A stretch of 45,191 nucleotides of DNA, taken from Bacteroidales bacterium (GTDB lineage Bacteria; Bacteroidota; Bacteroidia; Bacteroidales; UBA7960). This document shows, one piece after another, positions 33,331-42,143 of this stretch (positions within the stretch are counted from its first letter, which is position 1; every line of letters begins with the position of its first letter). Location of the stretch: contig SLCY01000012.1 of the NCBI GenBank assembly GCA_007125585.1, positions 73,627-118,817 on the forward strand, given 5' to 3'. The position numbers and the translations under genes are program-made. The notes beneath the pieces were generated by a model. It was given only the letters and a program-made list of their open reading frames with translations, made no database searches and had not been told where the DNA came from.

Positions 33331-35322
33331 TTATATCAGCTTATCGGTTAATTGGATTAACAGACTGTTGTCTTCGACCATGTCACCGTCTTTGACACTG
33401 ATCTGTTTTACATAGGCTTTGGCTGTAGCAATGATCTTGTTTTCCATCTTCATTGACTCAAGCACCAGCAATGTGTCTCCTTTGTTTACCTCGTCGCCGG
33501 GCTCTACATTGATTTTTATAACAGTACCGTGCATTGGCGCCTTGATAAGGCTTTCCCCCTCAAGCACCGGATTTTTGTTGATCTCCCTGAGGGTTTCTTT
33601 ACCAAGATGGCATGCAGGACATACGGTGGCAGTGACACCCTCGTGCTGAAAAATGACTTCACCATTCACGGAATGATAAAACAATGTATGAATATTGCCG
33701 CCGACATCAATGCGCATGGAATGGGAGTCTCTCTCCAGCAAACGATAGGTGATCTCCCTGTCACGACCGGTGATACTCATGTGGTATGCATTGTGGTATA
33801 GGTATCTCTGTTGCAGCAACTTTTTGTTGATTAAGAGTTTGGTGGTTGGTAAAAGGCGCCACGCCCCAATCCGATGCCAGGTGTTTTTTCCCTGGTGGTC
33901 GTTAGTGGGATTGGCAAAAATAAAGGCCATTGCAAGGAGGTTGTTGTCAATTTCATTGCCTCCCTCTTTCTGTTTCCGTTCTAAAAATCCGGCTGCGGCC
34001 CCGGTATCAATGTTTCCTTCGATAAAGTCCCGGGAATTTATCAGGTCGATCAACAAAGAAATGTTTGTCTGTACTCCCAGCAGTACGTAGTTTTTCAGAT
34101 GGTGTTGAAGTTTTTTCCTTGCTGTTTCCCTGTCTGACGCATGAGAGATCACTTTGCTTACCATGGGGTCAAAAAGACTGCTTATCTCCCCCCGTTTGTC
34201 AAGTGCGGTATCTATTCGCAGGCCTTTGCCCTCAGGTGTTTTATGGTAAAGCACCTTCCCCGGGGAAGGCAAAAACCCTTTTGCCGGGTCTTCAGCATAA
34301 ACTCTGGCTTCTATGGCATGTCCATTTATTTTGACATCTTCCTGGGAAAAAGGGATGGGTTCGCCCATCGTTATCCTGATCTGTTCCCTGACGATGTCTA
34401 TCCCGGTAATCATTTCGGTTACAGGATGTTCTACCTGGATCCGTGTATTCATCTCCAGGAAATAAAAGTTACTGTCCTGCACCAGGAATTCTACTGTGCC
34501 TGCGTTTCTGTATCCGATATCCCTGGCCAGCAGGATGGCTGCACGCATCAGCTTGTTGCGCAGGCTATCTGAGACCATCGGGGCCGGCGCCTCTTCAATG
34601 ATCTTTTGGTGGCGACGTTGCAGGGAGCATTCTCTTTCGAACAAGGTCACCACGTTGCCATGATGATCAGCCAAAAGTTGTATCTCAATATGTCGGGGGC
34701 CGGGCAGGTATTTTTCTATGTATACCTCATCGTTGCCGAAATATTTTTTTGCTTCGCGCCGGGTACTTTCCAGGATCTCCCCGAGTTCAGCGGCGGATCC
34801 TGCAACGCGCATCCCTTTTCCGCCGCCACCGGCTGCAGCTTTGGCCATGATTGGAAAACCGATATGACTCGCTTTTTCCATTAACAAGGGGATCTCTCCT
34901 GTAGCACCTTCAATTATGGGGATTCCCAGCTTGCTTGCCAGTGCTCTGGCCTCCCTCTTGTTCCCCATCAGGCGGATGGCGTTTTCTGTCGGCCCGATAA
35001 ACAGTAGCCCCGCTTCCTGTACCGACCTTGCAAACAATGGGTTTTCAGACAAAAACCCGTATCCCGGATGTATGGCATCTGCTTTGCATTGACGGGCAAT
35101 GCTTACCAACTGCTCAATGTTCAGGTAGGTGTCTGCCAATCCCTTGCCAGCAAGGAGATATCTTTCATCTGCCTCACTTACATGCATCGACCCCCCGTCG
35201 GCCTCCGTATAGACGGCTACCGAGGCAACACCCATTTGATGGAGTGTTTTGAATATCCGCACAGCGATTTCACCACGGTTGGCCACCAAAACTTTATTGA
35301 TATGCTTCATGCCTTTTACCAT
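33331..35322 (-). CDS. Methylcrotonyl-CoA carboxylase alpha subunit (biotin carboxylase + biotin carrier)
   Basis: Carboxylates its own biotin with ATP and bicarbonate. The 663 residues hold an N-terminal biotin carboxylase (KVLVANRGEIAVRI, the ATP-grasp loop AAAGGGGKGMRV, EMNTRIQVEHPVTE) and a C-terminal biotinyl domain with the target Lys in ESMKMEN (about 630). The ~130-residue linker fits acyl-CoA carboxylases. Partner is the carboxyltransferase at 36249-37856. The ATG follows the hydratase stop with no gap; an inner Met at residue 5 is also possible. Acetyl- or propionyl-CoA carboxylases share this layout, but the beta subunit and hydratase point to methylcrotonyl-CoA. Confidence 0.9.
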   Translation of the reverse strand: MVKGMKHINKVLVANRGEIAVRIFKTLHQMGVASVAVYTEADGGSMHVSEADERYLLAGKGLADTYLNIEQLVSIARQCKADAIHPGYGFLSENPLFARSVQEAGLLFIGPTENAIRLMGNKREARALASKLGIPIIEGATGEIPLLMEKASHIGFPIMAKAAAGGGGKGMRVAGSAAELGEILESTRREAKKYFGNDEVYIEKYLPGPRHIEIQLLADHHGNVVTLFERECSLQRRHQKIIEEAPAPMVSDSLRNKLMRAAILLARDIGYRNAGTVEFLVQDSNFYFLEMNTRIQVEHPVTEMITGIDIVREQIRITMGEPIPFSQEDVKINGHAIEARVYAEDPAKGFLPSPGKVLYHKTPEGKGLRIDTALDKRGEISSLFDPMVSKVISHASDRETARKKLQHHLKNYVLLGVQTNISLLIDLINSRDFIEGNIDTGAAAGFLERKQKEGGNEIDNNLLAMAFIFANPTNDHQGKNTWHRIGAWRLLPTTKLLINKKLLQQRYLYHNAYHMSITGRDREITYRLLERDSHSMRIDVGGNIHTLFYHSVNGEVIFQHEGVTATVCPACHLGKETLREINKNPVLEGESLIKAPMHGTVIKINVEPGDEVNKGDTLLVLESMKMENKIIATAKAYVKQISVKDGDMVEDNSLLIQLTDKLI

Positions 35323-36096
35323 TTACCATTCAGGCTTTCGTTTTTCTTTAAATGCCTGTATGCCTTCCCGGGCTTCTTTCCCTTTTTTTATCTCTTTCAG
35401 AACGTTGGCTGTATGATCAAACAATTGTTTGTTCATTGGTTTGCTGCTCACTTCAATGATCAGCTGTTTGCACATTTTTGTTGCCTCTGGGGCATTTTTA
35501 AGGATTTCCGTGCAAAGATATGCTTTGTATTTTTCTAATTCATCCGGGGTCCCTGACTTGTCAATCAATCCGGCTGCCAGCGCATCTTCTGTTCCAAAAG
35601 TGATCCCTGATAGCATGAGCTGGCGCGCCCTGAACTCTCCAGTGCGGCGGACCACAAAAGGAGTGATCGTAGCCGGTATGAGCCCGAGTCGTACTTCACT
35701 GAATGCAAATTCTGCGGTGTCGACAGCCAGCACAAAGTCCGCTCCTGCCATCAGTCCCAATGCACCCCCCATTGCTGTGCCGTGGACCAAAACGATCATA
35801 GGCTTTGAAAAAGAATAGACCGCATTGAAAAGCTTTGGAAGAAGCACCGCTGGTTGCTGGTTTTCAGGAAGTTCCTGCCGGCTCATCCAGGCAAGGTCTG
35901 CGCCGGCAGAAAAGATTTTCCCTTTGCCGCGCAGCACAACAACCTTTATCTGATCGTCGGCTTCCGAAGCCTTTAGCACATGCAGCAATTCACCGGCCAT
36001 GTGCTGATCGATGGCATTCCTTTTGTCTGTCCGTGCCAGATGAATCGTAAGGATCTGTGATTCACAGTCAGTATGTAAACTTGTGTATGGGGCCAT
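35323..36096 (-). CDS. Enoyl-CoA hydratase, predicted 3-methylglutaconyl-CoA hydratase
   Basis: Crotonase-fold protein of 257 residues. The start MAPYTSLHTD (36096) is preferred; an ATG at 36126 would add ten residues. Motifs: RTDKRNAIDQ, KIFSAGADLAWM (oxyanion hole), GTAMGGALGLMAGADFVLA and FAFSEVRLGLIPATITPFV, in which the two acidic catalytic residues usual for hydratases lie (Glu in FSEVRLG). Set between both methylcrotonyl-CoA carboxylase subunits, so it most likely hydrates 3-methylglutaconyl-CoA to HMG-CoA. This product is the substrate of the HMG-CoA reductase encoded downstream. Confidence 0.85.
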   Translation of the reverse strand: MAPYTSLHTDCESQILTIHLARTDKRNAIDQHMAGELLHVLKASEADDQIKVVVLRGKGKIFSAGADLAWMSRQELPENQQPAVLLPKLFNAVYSFSKPMIVLVHGTAMGGALGLMAGADFVLAVDTAEFAFSEVRLGLIPATITPFVVRRTGEFRARQLMLSGITFGTEDALAAGLIDKSGTPDELEKYKAYLCTEILKNAPEATKMCKQLIIEVSSKPMNKQLFDHTANVLKEIKKGKEAREGIQAFKEKRKPEW

Positions 36097-36248
36097 TTCT
36101 ATACAATAATTTAGGATCCGATGCAATCATTGTGAAAACGTCAATGCGATCATTTCAACATTCATGTTCTCAATCTTCCAAAGTTTTTTTTGCCTTACCC
36201 ATTTGCAATCTGTTTTTCTTTGCGACAGGGGTCGGTCATGACGGCTTA

Positions 36249-37856
36249 TCACATCCTGTAAACACCGCTGTGGGGTTCCCCGAACTTTTTGTTGAGGGAT
36301 GTTGCGATGGCAAGGGCCAGCACCTGTCTTGTCTGCATCGGTTCAATGATCCCATCATCCCATAATCGTGATGAACTATAATATGGTGATCCTTCTTCCT
36401 CGTATTTTTCGAGGATGCTGGCTTTTATTGCCTCAAGCTCTTTCGGGTCTGCTTTCATCCCCCTGGCTTCCACTTGGTCTGCCTTCACCTGGGCCAGTAC
36501 CATTGCCGCCTGTTGTCCGCCCATTACGGAAATTCTCGCACCGGGCCACATGAAGAGGAAGTGTGGATCAAAAGCCCTGCCTGCCATTGCATAGTTTCCT
36601 GCTCCGTAAGAGCCACCGGTAATGACGGTAAATTTGGGAACGGAGGCGTTGGCGACGGCATGTACCAGTTTGGCCCCATCCCTTGCCAGTCCTGCGTTTT
36701 CATACACCTTGCCCACCATGAAGCCGGTGATGTTCTGCAAAAAGAGGATCGGCACCCTTCTGAAGTTGCACAACTGTATGAAGTGGGTCCCTTTCAGTGA
36801 TGATTCGGCAAAGAGTACGCCGTTGTTGGCGATGATGCCGACGGGGTACCCCATGATATGTGCGAATCCAGTCACGAGGGTGGTGGCGTATCTTGCTTTG
36901 AACTCATGGAAGCGGCTGCTGTCCGTGAGCCGGGCGATCACCTCATAGGGATCTGTTTGTTTTTTTTGATCGGCCTGCAAGATGCCTGTGAGTTCTTGAG
37001 GGTCATAATGAGGTTCTTCAGATGTCCTGATATCGAGTTGCTGTTTGCCATGGGGCTGCAAGGTTTCAAATATGCTGCGGCAGATCGATATGGCGTGTTG
37101 GTCGTTTTCTGCAAAGTGATCGGCTACACCCGATCTGGTGGTGTGTACCTCTGCGCCACCAAGGTCTTCGGGTGTTACCACCTCACCGGTAGCTGCTTTA
37201 ACCAGGGGTGGGCCGCCAATGAAGATGGTTCCCTGGTTCTTGACAATGATGGTTTCATCGCTCATAGCGGGGATGTAAGCACCACCTGCGGTGCATGATC
37301 CCATCACCAGGGCAATTTGCGGACAACCCCTGGCAGATAGTTGTGCCTGATTGAAAAATATGCGCCCGAAGTCGTCCCTGTCAGGAAACACCTCTGCCTG
37401 GTTGGGAAGAAAGACTCCCCCCGAGTCAACCATATAAACACAGGGCAGGTTGTTTTGCATGGCAATTTCCTGCGCCCTGACATGCTTACGTATGGTCTCC
37501 TTCACATAGGTGCCTCCTTTTACCGTGGCATCGTTGGCGATAATGAGTGCCTCCCTGCCGTGAATCACACCAATACCGGTTACTATGCCAGCACCAGGGA
37601 AATTGTCGTCGTATTGCCCGTAAGCTGCCAGTGTAGATAACTCCAGAAAGGGGGTGCCGGGATCGATCAGCAGGTCTATCCTTTCCCGTGCCAGCAACTT
37701 TCCCCTGGCACGGTGTTTTTCCGTGGCATGTTCAGGCCCTCCCTGCATCACACGGTGCATGATATCACGATGCTTCTCAAGGATTGCAGCATAGTGCTTC
37801 TTGTTTTCCAGAAACTCCGGACTGTCGGGATTAACGTGTGAAGGAATGGTGTACAT
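36249..37856 (-). CDS. Methylcrotonyl-CoA carboxylase beta subunit (carboxyltransferase)
   Basis: Transfers CO2 from carboxybiotin to 3-methylcrotonyl-CoA in leucine breakdown. The 535 residues carry the strong family signature VYMVDSGGVFLPNQAEVFPD followed by RDDFGRIFFNQAQLSARGCP, then VMGSCTAGGAYIPAMSDE and GGPPLVKAATGEVV, and in the second half LQNITGFMVG and VITGGSYGAGNYAMAGR. The VDSGG/LP-x-Q-x-EVFPD stretch is typical of MCC-beta rather than propionyl-CoA carboxylase. It starts the leucine-type block. A weak -7-like box (TACATTTT) lies upstream in the 106-base gap. Confidence 0.93.
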   Translation of the reverse strand: MYTIPSHVNPDSPEFLENKKHYAAILEKHRDIMHRVMQGGPEHATEKHRARGKLLARERIDLLIDPGTPFLELSTLAAYGQYDDNFPGAGIVTGIGVIHGREALIIANDATVKGGTYVKETIRKHVRAQEIAMQNNLPCVYMVDSGGVFLPNQAEVFPDRDDFGRIFFNQAQLSARGCPQIALVMGSCTAGGAYIPAMSDETIIVKNQGTIFIGGPPLVKAATGEVVTPEDLGGAEVHTTRSGVADHFAENDQHAISICRSIFETLQPHGKQQLDIRTSEEPHYDPQELTGILQADQKKQTDPYEVIARLTDSSRFHEFKARYATTLVTGFAHIMGYPVGIIANNGVLFAESSLKGTHFIQLCNFRRVPILFLQNITGFMVGKVYENAGLARDGAKLVHAVANASVPKFTVITGGSYGAGNYAMAGRAFDPHFLFMWPGARISVMGGQQAAMVLAQVKADQVEARGMKADPKELEAIKASILEKYEEEGSPYYSSSRLWDDGIIEPMQTRQVLALAIATSLNKKFGEPHSGVYRM

Positions 37857-37962
37857 GGTTTGTTTCCAGTTATATCAATAAAATGTAAGAGATCTTCATT
37901 CGGTTGTGCCCCACCAAGGAGATCACATTCAGGCATGGTTTCATCACAAGACAGTGGATGGG

Positions 37963-39243
37963 TTAATGCTTCTTCATTTTTTTCCATAGCCTCGCGGCGT
38001 GCTTTTTTGATTCTTTAAACACCGACTCCGTATCAATGGTTTGAACTTGCCGGTTTTTTACCAGCAACTTGCCTTTGGCGATCACATCCGTGACATGGGA
38101 TGTGTTGAGACCAAAGATAAAATGGCCGGGGAAATTGTTTTGGTTGACCTCGGTAGGACTGTCATAATCCAGCACCACCAGATTGTTTTCGCTGTCGCCG
38201 GCGAAATTGTTTTGTGCGAGATATCGGTGTACATTACGGAAACGCTGATATACCGACATAAAGTCGAGCTTTTCGCAGGTCTGCCCTGCGAAAAAAGCCG
38301 CTTTCGCACTTCTGAGCATGTCGCTGTGCATGCCGTCGGTGCCGAGCATGATATTGTCGCCCAGGCCTTGGCTGGTAAAGCAACCTACTTTGTTTTTCAG
38401 GTTGCTTTCCATGTTTTCGACGATCCAGCATGGTTTTTTCTTTATCATCTTTCGCTCCCTGGCGTCCAGATGCAATCCGTGGACCAGGATGGTTTTTGGC
38501 GAATCCAGGACACCTGCCTCGTTAAGTCGTTGTGTTACCTGCTGATAATAAGTTTGCAGGCAATGATCCTGGTCATATCTGTCTTCGGCCAGGTGCATGT
38601 GGATGCCACTGTTGTATTGTTGCATCAACGCCATGGCCTTTTGGAGGGTTTTAGGACCCACGGTAAAGGAAGCATGAAGTCCGACGAGCCCTTGCCGTTG
38701 TTGAAGATACCTTTCTGTCTCTTCCAGTCCTTTCCTTGCCTTATCCGTTCCGTCACGGTCGGTGGCCTCATAACAAAGCAAATGGCTAATTCCCACTTCA
38801 TCAAAAGCGTCGGCGATGATATCCAACGATCCTTCGATACAGTTGGGAGAGGCGTGATGGTCAATGACGAAGGTGGCACCTGCTTTTGCTGCGGCAATGG
38901 CCGTGGCCAAAGCACTGTAGCGGATGGTGTCGGAGTCGAGACTTTTGTCAAGTGTCCACCAGATGTACTTCAGTATCTCACGGAAGTCAGCGGGTGGCTT
39001 CGGGGGCGGTGGCATGCCCCTGGCCAGTGCCGAATAGACATGGTGGTGGCCAACAGCAAATGATCTGGTCACCAGCTTCCCTGAGCAGTCGATCACCTCA
39101 TGCCGGCTTGCTTCCGCGACCTCTTTCTCGTCTGTCACCCAACGAATGCTACCCTTTGGACCTTCTTCCACGAGAAGGTCGCCAGTCCTGAAGTTGAGCG
39201 TGTCCCATTCAATGAATGTGGTGTTCTTTAGTAAAATGTCCAT
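37963..39243 (-). CDS. SsnA-like amidohydrolase/deaminase
   Basis: Metal-dependent amidohydrolase of 426 residues, close in pattern to E. coli SsnA of the purine-catabolism region: FAVGHHHVYSALARGM (metal His pair), YIWWTLDKSLD, VIDHHASPNCIEGSL, CYEATDRDG, HMHLAEDRYD, ILVHGLHLD and LGTDGMHSDM. The family includes guanine, chlorohydrolase-like and unknown deaminases. SsnA has no proven substrate. Neighbouring xanthine dehydrogenase makes a role in purine or related heterocycle breakdown plausible. The 181-base gap upstream contains a 7-bp tandem repeat and a CATTCA/TGAATG hairpin. Confidence 0.85.
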   Translation of the reverse strand: MDILLKNTTFIEWDTLNFRTGDLLVEEGPKGSIRWVTDEKEVAEASRHEVIDCSGKLVTRSFAVGHHHVYSALARGMPPPPKPPADFREILKYIWWTLDKSLDSDTIRYSALATAIAAAKAGATFVIDHHASPNCIEGSLDIIADAFDEVGISHLLCYEATDRDGTDKARKGLEETERYLQQRQGLVGLHASFTVGPKTLQKAMALMQQYNSGIHMHLAEDRYDQDHCLQTYYQQVTQRLNEAGVLDSPKTILVHGLHLDARERKMIKKKPCWIVENMESNLKNKVGCFTSQGLGDNIMLGTDGMHSDMLRSAKAAFFAGQTCEKLDFMSVYQRFRNVHRYLAQNNFAGDSENNLVVLDYDSPTEVNQNNFPGHFIFGLNTSHVTDVIAKGKLLVKNRQVQTIDTESVFKESKKHAARLWKKMKKH

Positions 39244-39361
39244 AGAAAAAATATGTTTCTAAGTGTATGTGTTTTTTTGAATAATTCCATTCAGTAAAGT
39301 GAATGCCCCGTCGTGATTTTTGTTGAAAAAAAGTGTAAACCTATTTCAGGACGAGACATAA

Positions 39362-39403
39362 TCCTTCTTCTTTCTTCTTACTTTATACTGCTTACTTCTT
39401 ACT
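39362..39403 (-). repeat. 7-bp tandem repeat array
   Basis: Read on the minus strand: AGTAAGA, AGTAAGC, AGTATAA, AGTAAGA, AGAAAGA, AGAAGGA, six 7-base units. It lies between the xanthine dehydrogenase stop and the SsnA-like gene. Unit and sequence differ from the 8-bp arrays of the rnf operon. Confidence 0.7.
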
Positions 39404-39424
39404 ACCAGTGCCCCGAGCCAATGA

Positions 39425-42037
39425 TCAACCCCGCTTAACCGGCAGCTCCTTCTTCATCTCCCCATCATACGCCGCATACGCATTGGCCACGGCGGCGGCC
39501 GTAGGCACCATGCCTATTTCGCCGATCCCTTTTGCACCGTAAGGTCCGTGCGGGTCCTTTGCTTCAATGCCTATCACCTCAACATCAGGCATGTCTTTGC
39601 AGCGAATGATGCCGAGGTCTTTCAACTTTGTATCTGGCAGTTTGCCTTCTTCCATGGCGAGATTCTCGGTGAGCGCATAACCCACTCCCATGTGGACAGC
39701 GCCATGGATCTGCCCTTCAAACAGTGTTGGGTTCATGATCCTGCCCGCATCATGTGCGGCAATCACTTTTCTGATGCTTCCATCATCGTTCAGAATGACA
39801 ACCTGTGTGGCATAGCCGTAAGAAAAATGAATTTTGGGGTCTGCGATGTTCTCGCCAGGCTTGCAGGTCCAGTCGCATACGTATTTTCCTTTATAAACAT
39901 GACCCGAAAGGTGATCCAGCGCTTTTTCAATGTTGTTGTTGCCTGAAAGGTCTTCTCTGATTTTTATTGCTGCATCGATGATGGCATTGCCCAGCAAGGC
40001 GGTGCCCCTTGATGATGTCGTCATTCCTGTTGGCACATTTTCCTGTGTGTCAACCACCACTTCAATGATTGACGGGTCAATACCTGTTTCCTGGTGAAGC
40101 GTCTGAATGGCCATGGTATGAATTCCCTGCCCCATTTCCGTCCAGCCGTGATGGATCTTTACTTTTTTTCCGGATATTATTTCGATCTTCACCTCGCTTT
40201 CATCTGTCATGCCATTGCCCACCCCAGAATTTTTCAGGGTACATGCGATGCCTGCGTACCTTGCATTTTCAAAATCTTCTTTCACGGCAAGCAATGTTTC
40301 TTTCAGTCCCACGCCTTCCAGCTTTTGTCCGGTGGCAGTTGTTGCACCATCACACAAGGCATTGTTGTATCGCATTTGCCAGCGGCTGAACCCTCCCTGA
40401 CGGCACAAATCGTCTATACACGACTCCAGTGCAAAGACCACCTGGGGAACACCAAAGCCGCGCATGGCACCCGATGGTATGTTGTTGGTGTAGATTGTTT
40501 TGGCATTGAGTTCCACGGCCGGTATTGTGTATCCTCCGGTAGCATGTCCCACCACCCTTTCCATGACCTTTGTGCCGACAGAGGCGTAGGCACCCGTGTC
40601 GCCCAGGGCGTTCAACCTGATGGCCGTCAGTTTCCCCTCTTTATCGCAGCCCAGCTGCATGTCCATCCACACAGGATGTCGCTTGGGGTGCATGCGGATG
40701 GACTCTTGCCTGTTCAGGTGTACTTTTACAGGCTTTTTCATCAGCCATGCAAAGAGACCGGCATGTCCCTGCACAGTGAGGTCCTCTTTGCCGCCAAAGC
40801 CACCGCCATTGGCAACCTGTGTTACCTTCACCATCTCCTCTTTCAGTCCAAGGATCTGGGCCACCTGTTTCCTGTCAACATACACTCCCTGTCCCTGGCT
40901 GTAAAGCCTGATGCCCTTATCTTCCGGCATGGCGATGGCGCACTCCGTTTCAAGAAAGGCATGCTCTACACGCTGGGTCTTGTAAACAGCTGAGGAAACG
41001 AAGGCAGCATCCTGAAAGGCTTTTTCGGTGTCACCAAACTGTATACTACAGGTTTCCAACACATTGGATCTGCCTTGGTGAACCTGTATGCCGCCGGGTT
41101 TTGCCGCCTCATGAATGTCATACACCGGATCCAGCACTTCATAATCGACCCGGATCATCGCGGCTGCTTTCCTGGCAATTTCCTCTGTTTGCGCTACCAC
41201 ACCGGCAAGCACATCGCCGATATAATGGGTAATCTCTCCTGAATCAATCATCAAAGGCCAGTCCCGGAATATCAGGCCTGCCATTTTATCTCCGGGGATG
41301 TCCCGGGCAGTGAATACGCGAACAACCCCTTCCAATGCTTCGGCTGACGAAACATCAACATCCCGGACCTTTGCCCGGGGATGGTCTGTGAATTTCAATG
41401 CGCCATAAAGCATGTCATCGAAAAACATATCATCAACAAAGGCGCGTGCACCCAATGCGGTGTCGTAGGACTGGTATTTCGGCCAGGCTTCTCCGATGCC
41501 TGCTTTGCCGGGTACGTCGGTGATGTTGCCGCCGTTGTTTGCTATCAGGGCCGCTTCAATGGCGTCAACGATCTTGATGTAACCCGTGCAGCGGCATAGG
41601 TTGGGATTGATGGTGCGGATGATCTCATCCCTGGATGGCCGCCCCTTTTTCCCGAACAATTTTTTTGACCGCATGATAAATCCTGGTGAGCAAAACCCGC
41701 ACTGAACGGCACCATGTGCAGCAAACAAGGTGCCGATGAAACGCCGGAAATTTTCCGGCAAGCCCTCCGTGGTAATGATATTTGCGTCCGCCAGGTCTTT
41801 TATCCGTGTCCGGCAGGCCAGTTTCGCCTTGCCATTGATCTCCACGGTGCATGCACCGCAGCTTCCTTCACCGGAGCAACCGTCCTTCGGCGATGTGATC
41901 TGATGCTGTGAACGCAGATAGGGCAGCAGCATCCTGCCGGTATCTCCGCTATACCTGTGTAACTTGCCGTTGATGGTAAATGCGATCATCTCTTGGTACT
42001 GTCTGGGTTTGTTTTGAACATGTTGCTCTTTCGGCAT
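39425..42037 (-). CDS. Xanthine dehydrogenase, fused iron-sulfur and molybdopterin subunits (selenium-dependent type)
   Basis: Molybdenum hydroxylase of up to 870 residues; a start at 41989 (MIAFTINGK) is equally plausible. The N-terminal part has the [2Fe-2S] ligands DGCSGEGSCGACTV and CGFCSPGFIM with NLCRCTGY. The C-terminal part has the molybdopterin domain: GGGFGGKEDLTVQGHA, SGAMRGFGVPQ and the catalytic Glu in AKGIGEIGMVPTAA. The compact fused layout without a central FAD domain fits the selenium-dependent XDH / XdhD type, which needs a labile selenium cofactor (no selenocysteine codon). An FAD partner subunit is not in the window. Predicted to hydroxylate xanthine or a related heterocycle. 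Confidence 0.9.
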   Translation of the reverse strand: MPKEQHVQNKPRQYQEMIAFTINGKLHRYSGDTGRMLLPYLRSQHQITSPKDGCSGEGSCGACTVEINGKAKLACRTRIKDLADANIITTEGLPENFRRFIGTLFAAHGAVQCGFCSPGFIMRSKKLFGKKGRPSRDEIIRTINPNLCRCTGYIKIVDAIEAALIANNGGNITDVPGKAGIGEAWPKYQSYDTALGARAFVDDMFFDDMLYGALKFTDHPRAKVRDVDVSSAEALEGVVRVFTARDIPGDKMAGLIFRDWPLMIDSGEITHYIGDVLAGVVAQTEEIARKAAAMIRVDYEVLDPVYDIHEAAKPGGIQVHQGRSNVLETCSIQFGDTEKAFQDAAFVSSAVYKTQRVEHAFLETECAIAMPEDKGIRLYSQGQGVYVDRKQVAQILGLKEEMVKVTQVANGGGFGGKEDLTVQGHAGLFAWLMKKPVKVHLNRQESIRMHPKRHPVWMDMQLGCDKEGKLTAIRLNALGDTGAYASVGTKVMERVVGHATGGYTIPAVELNAKTIYTNNIPSGAMRGFGVPQVVFALESCIDDLCRQGGFSRWQMRYNNALCDGATTATGQKLEGVGLKETLLAVKEDFENARYAGIACTLKNSGVGNGMTDESEVKIEIISGKKVKIHHGWTEMGQGIHTMAIQTLHQETGIDPSIIEVVVDTQENVPTGMTTSSRGTALLGNAIIDAAIKIREDLSGNNNIEKALDHLSGHVYKGKYVCDWTCKPGENIADPKIHFSYGYATQVVILNDDGSIRKVIAAHDAGRIMNPTLFEGQIHGAVHMGVGYALTENLAMEEGKLPDTKLKDLGIIRCKDMPDVEVIGIEAKDPHGPYGAKGIGEIGMVPTAAAVANAYAAYDGEMKKELPVKRG

Positions 42038-42143
42038 TTTCTGTCCCGTTCAGAGTCTGAAATATCAGCATTGCCGTGCGATGTCCCCGAACCATGAACA
42101 CCATAAGTGCCAAAGGTCATCAGGCACATCGCAGATTAATCCC

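Noticed and set aside
36249-37856. Propionyl-CoA carboxylase beta subunit
   Set aside because: The signature motifs match the methylcrotonyl-CoA type, and a hydratase gene lies between the two carboxylase subunits.
38041-39063. Plus-strand frame of 340 codons
   Set aside because: It is the antisense shadow of the SsnA-like amidohydrolase, whose motifs are unmistakable on the minus strand.
39425-42037. Selenocysteine-containing enzyme
   Set aside because: The family is called selenium-dependent because of a labile selenium cofactor; the frame has no in-frame TGA and no sign of a SECIS element was sought or needed.
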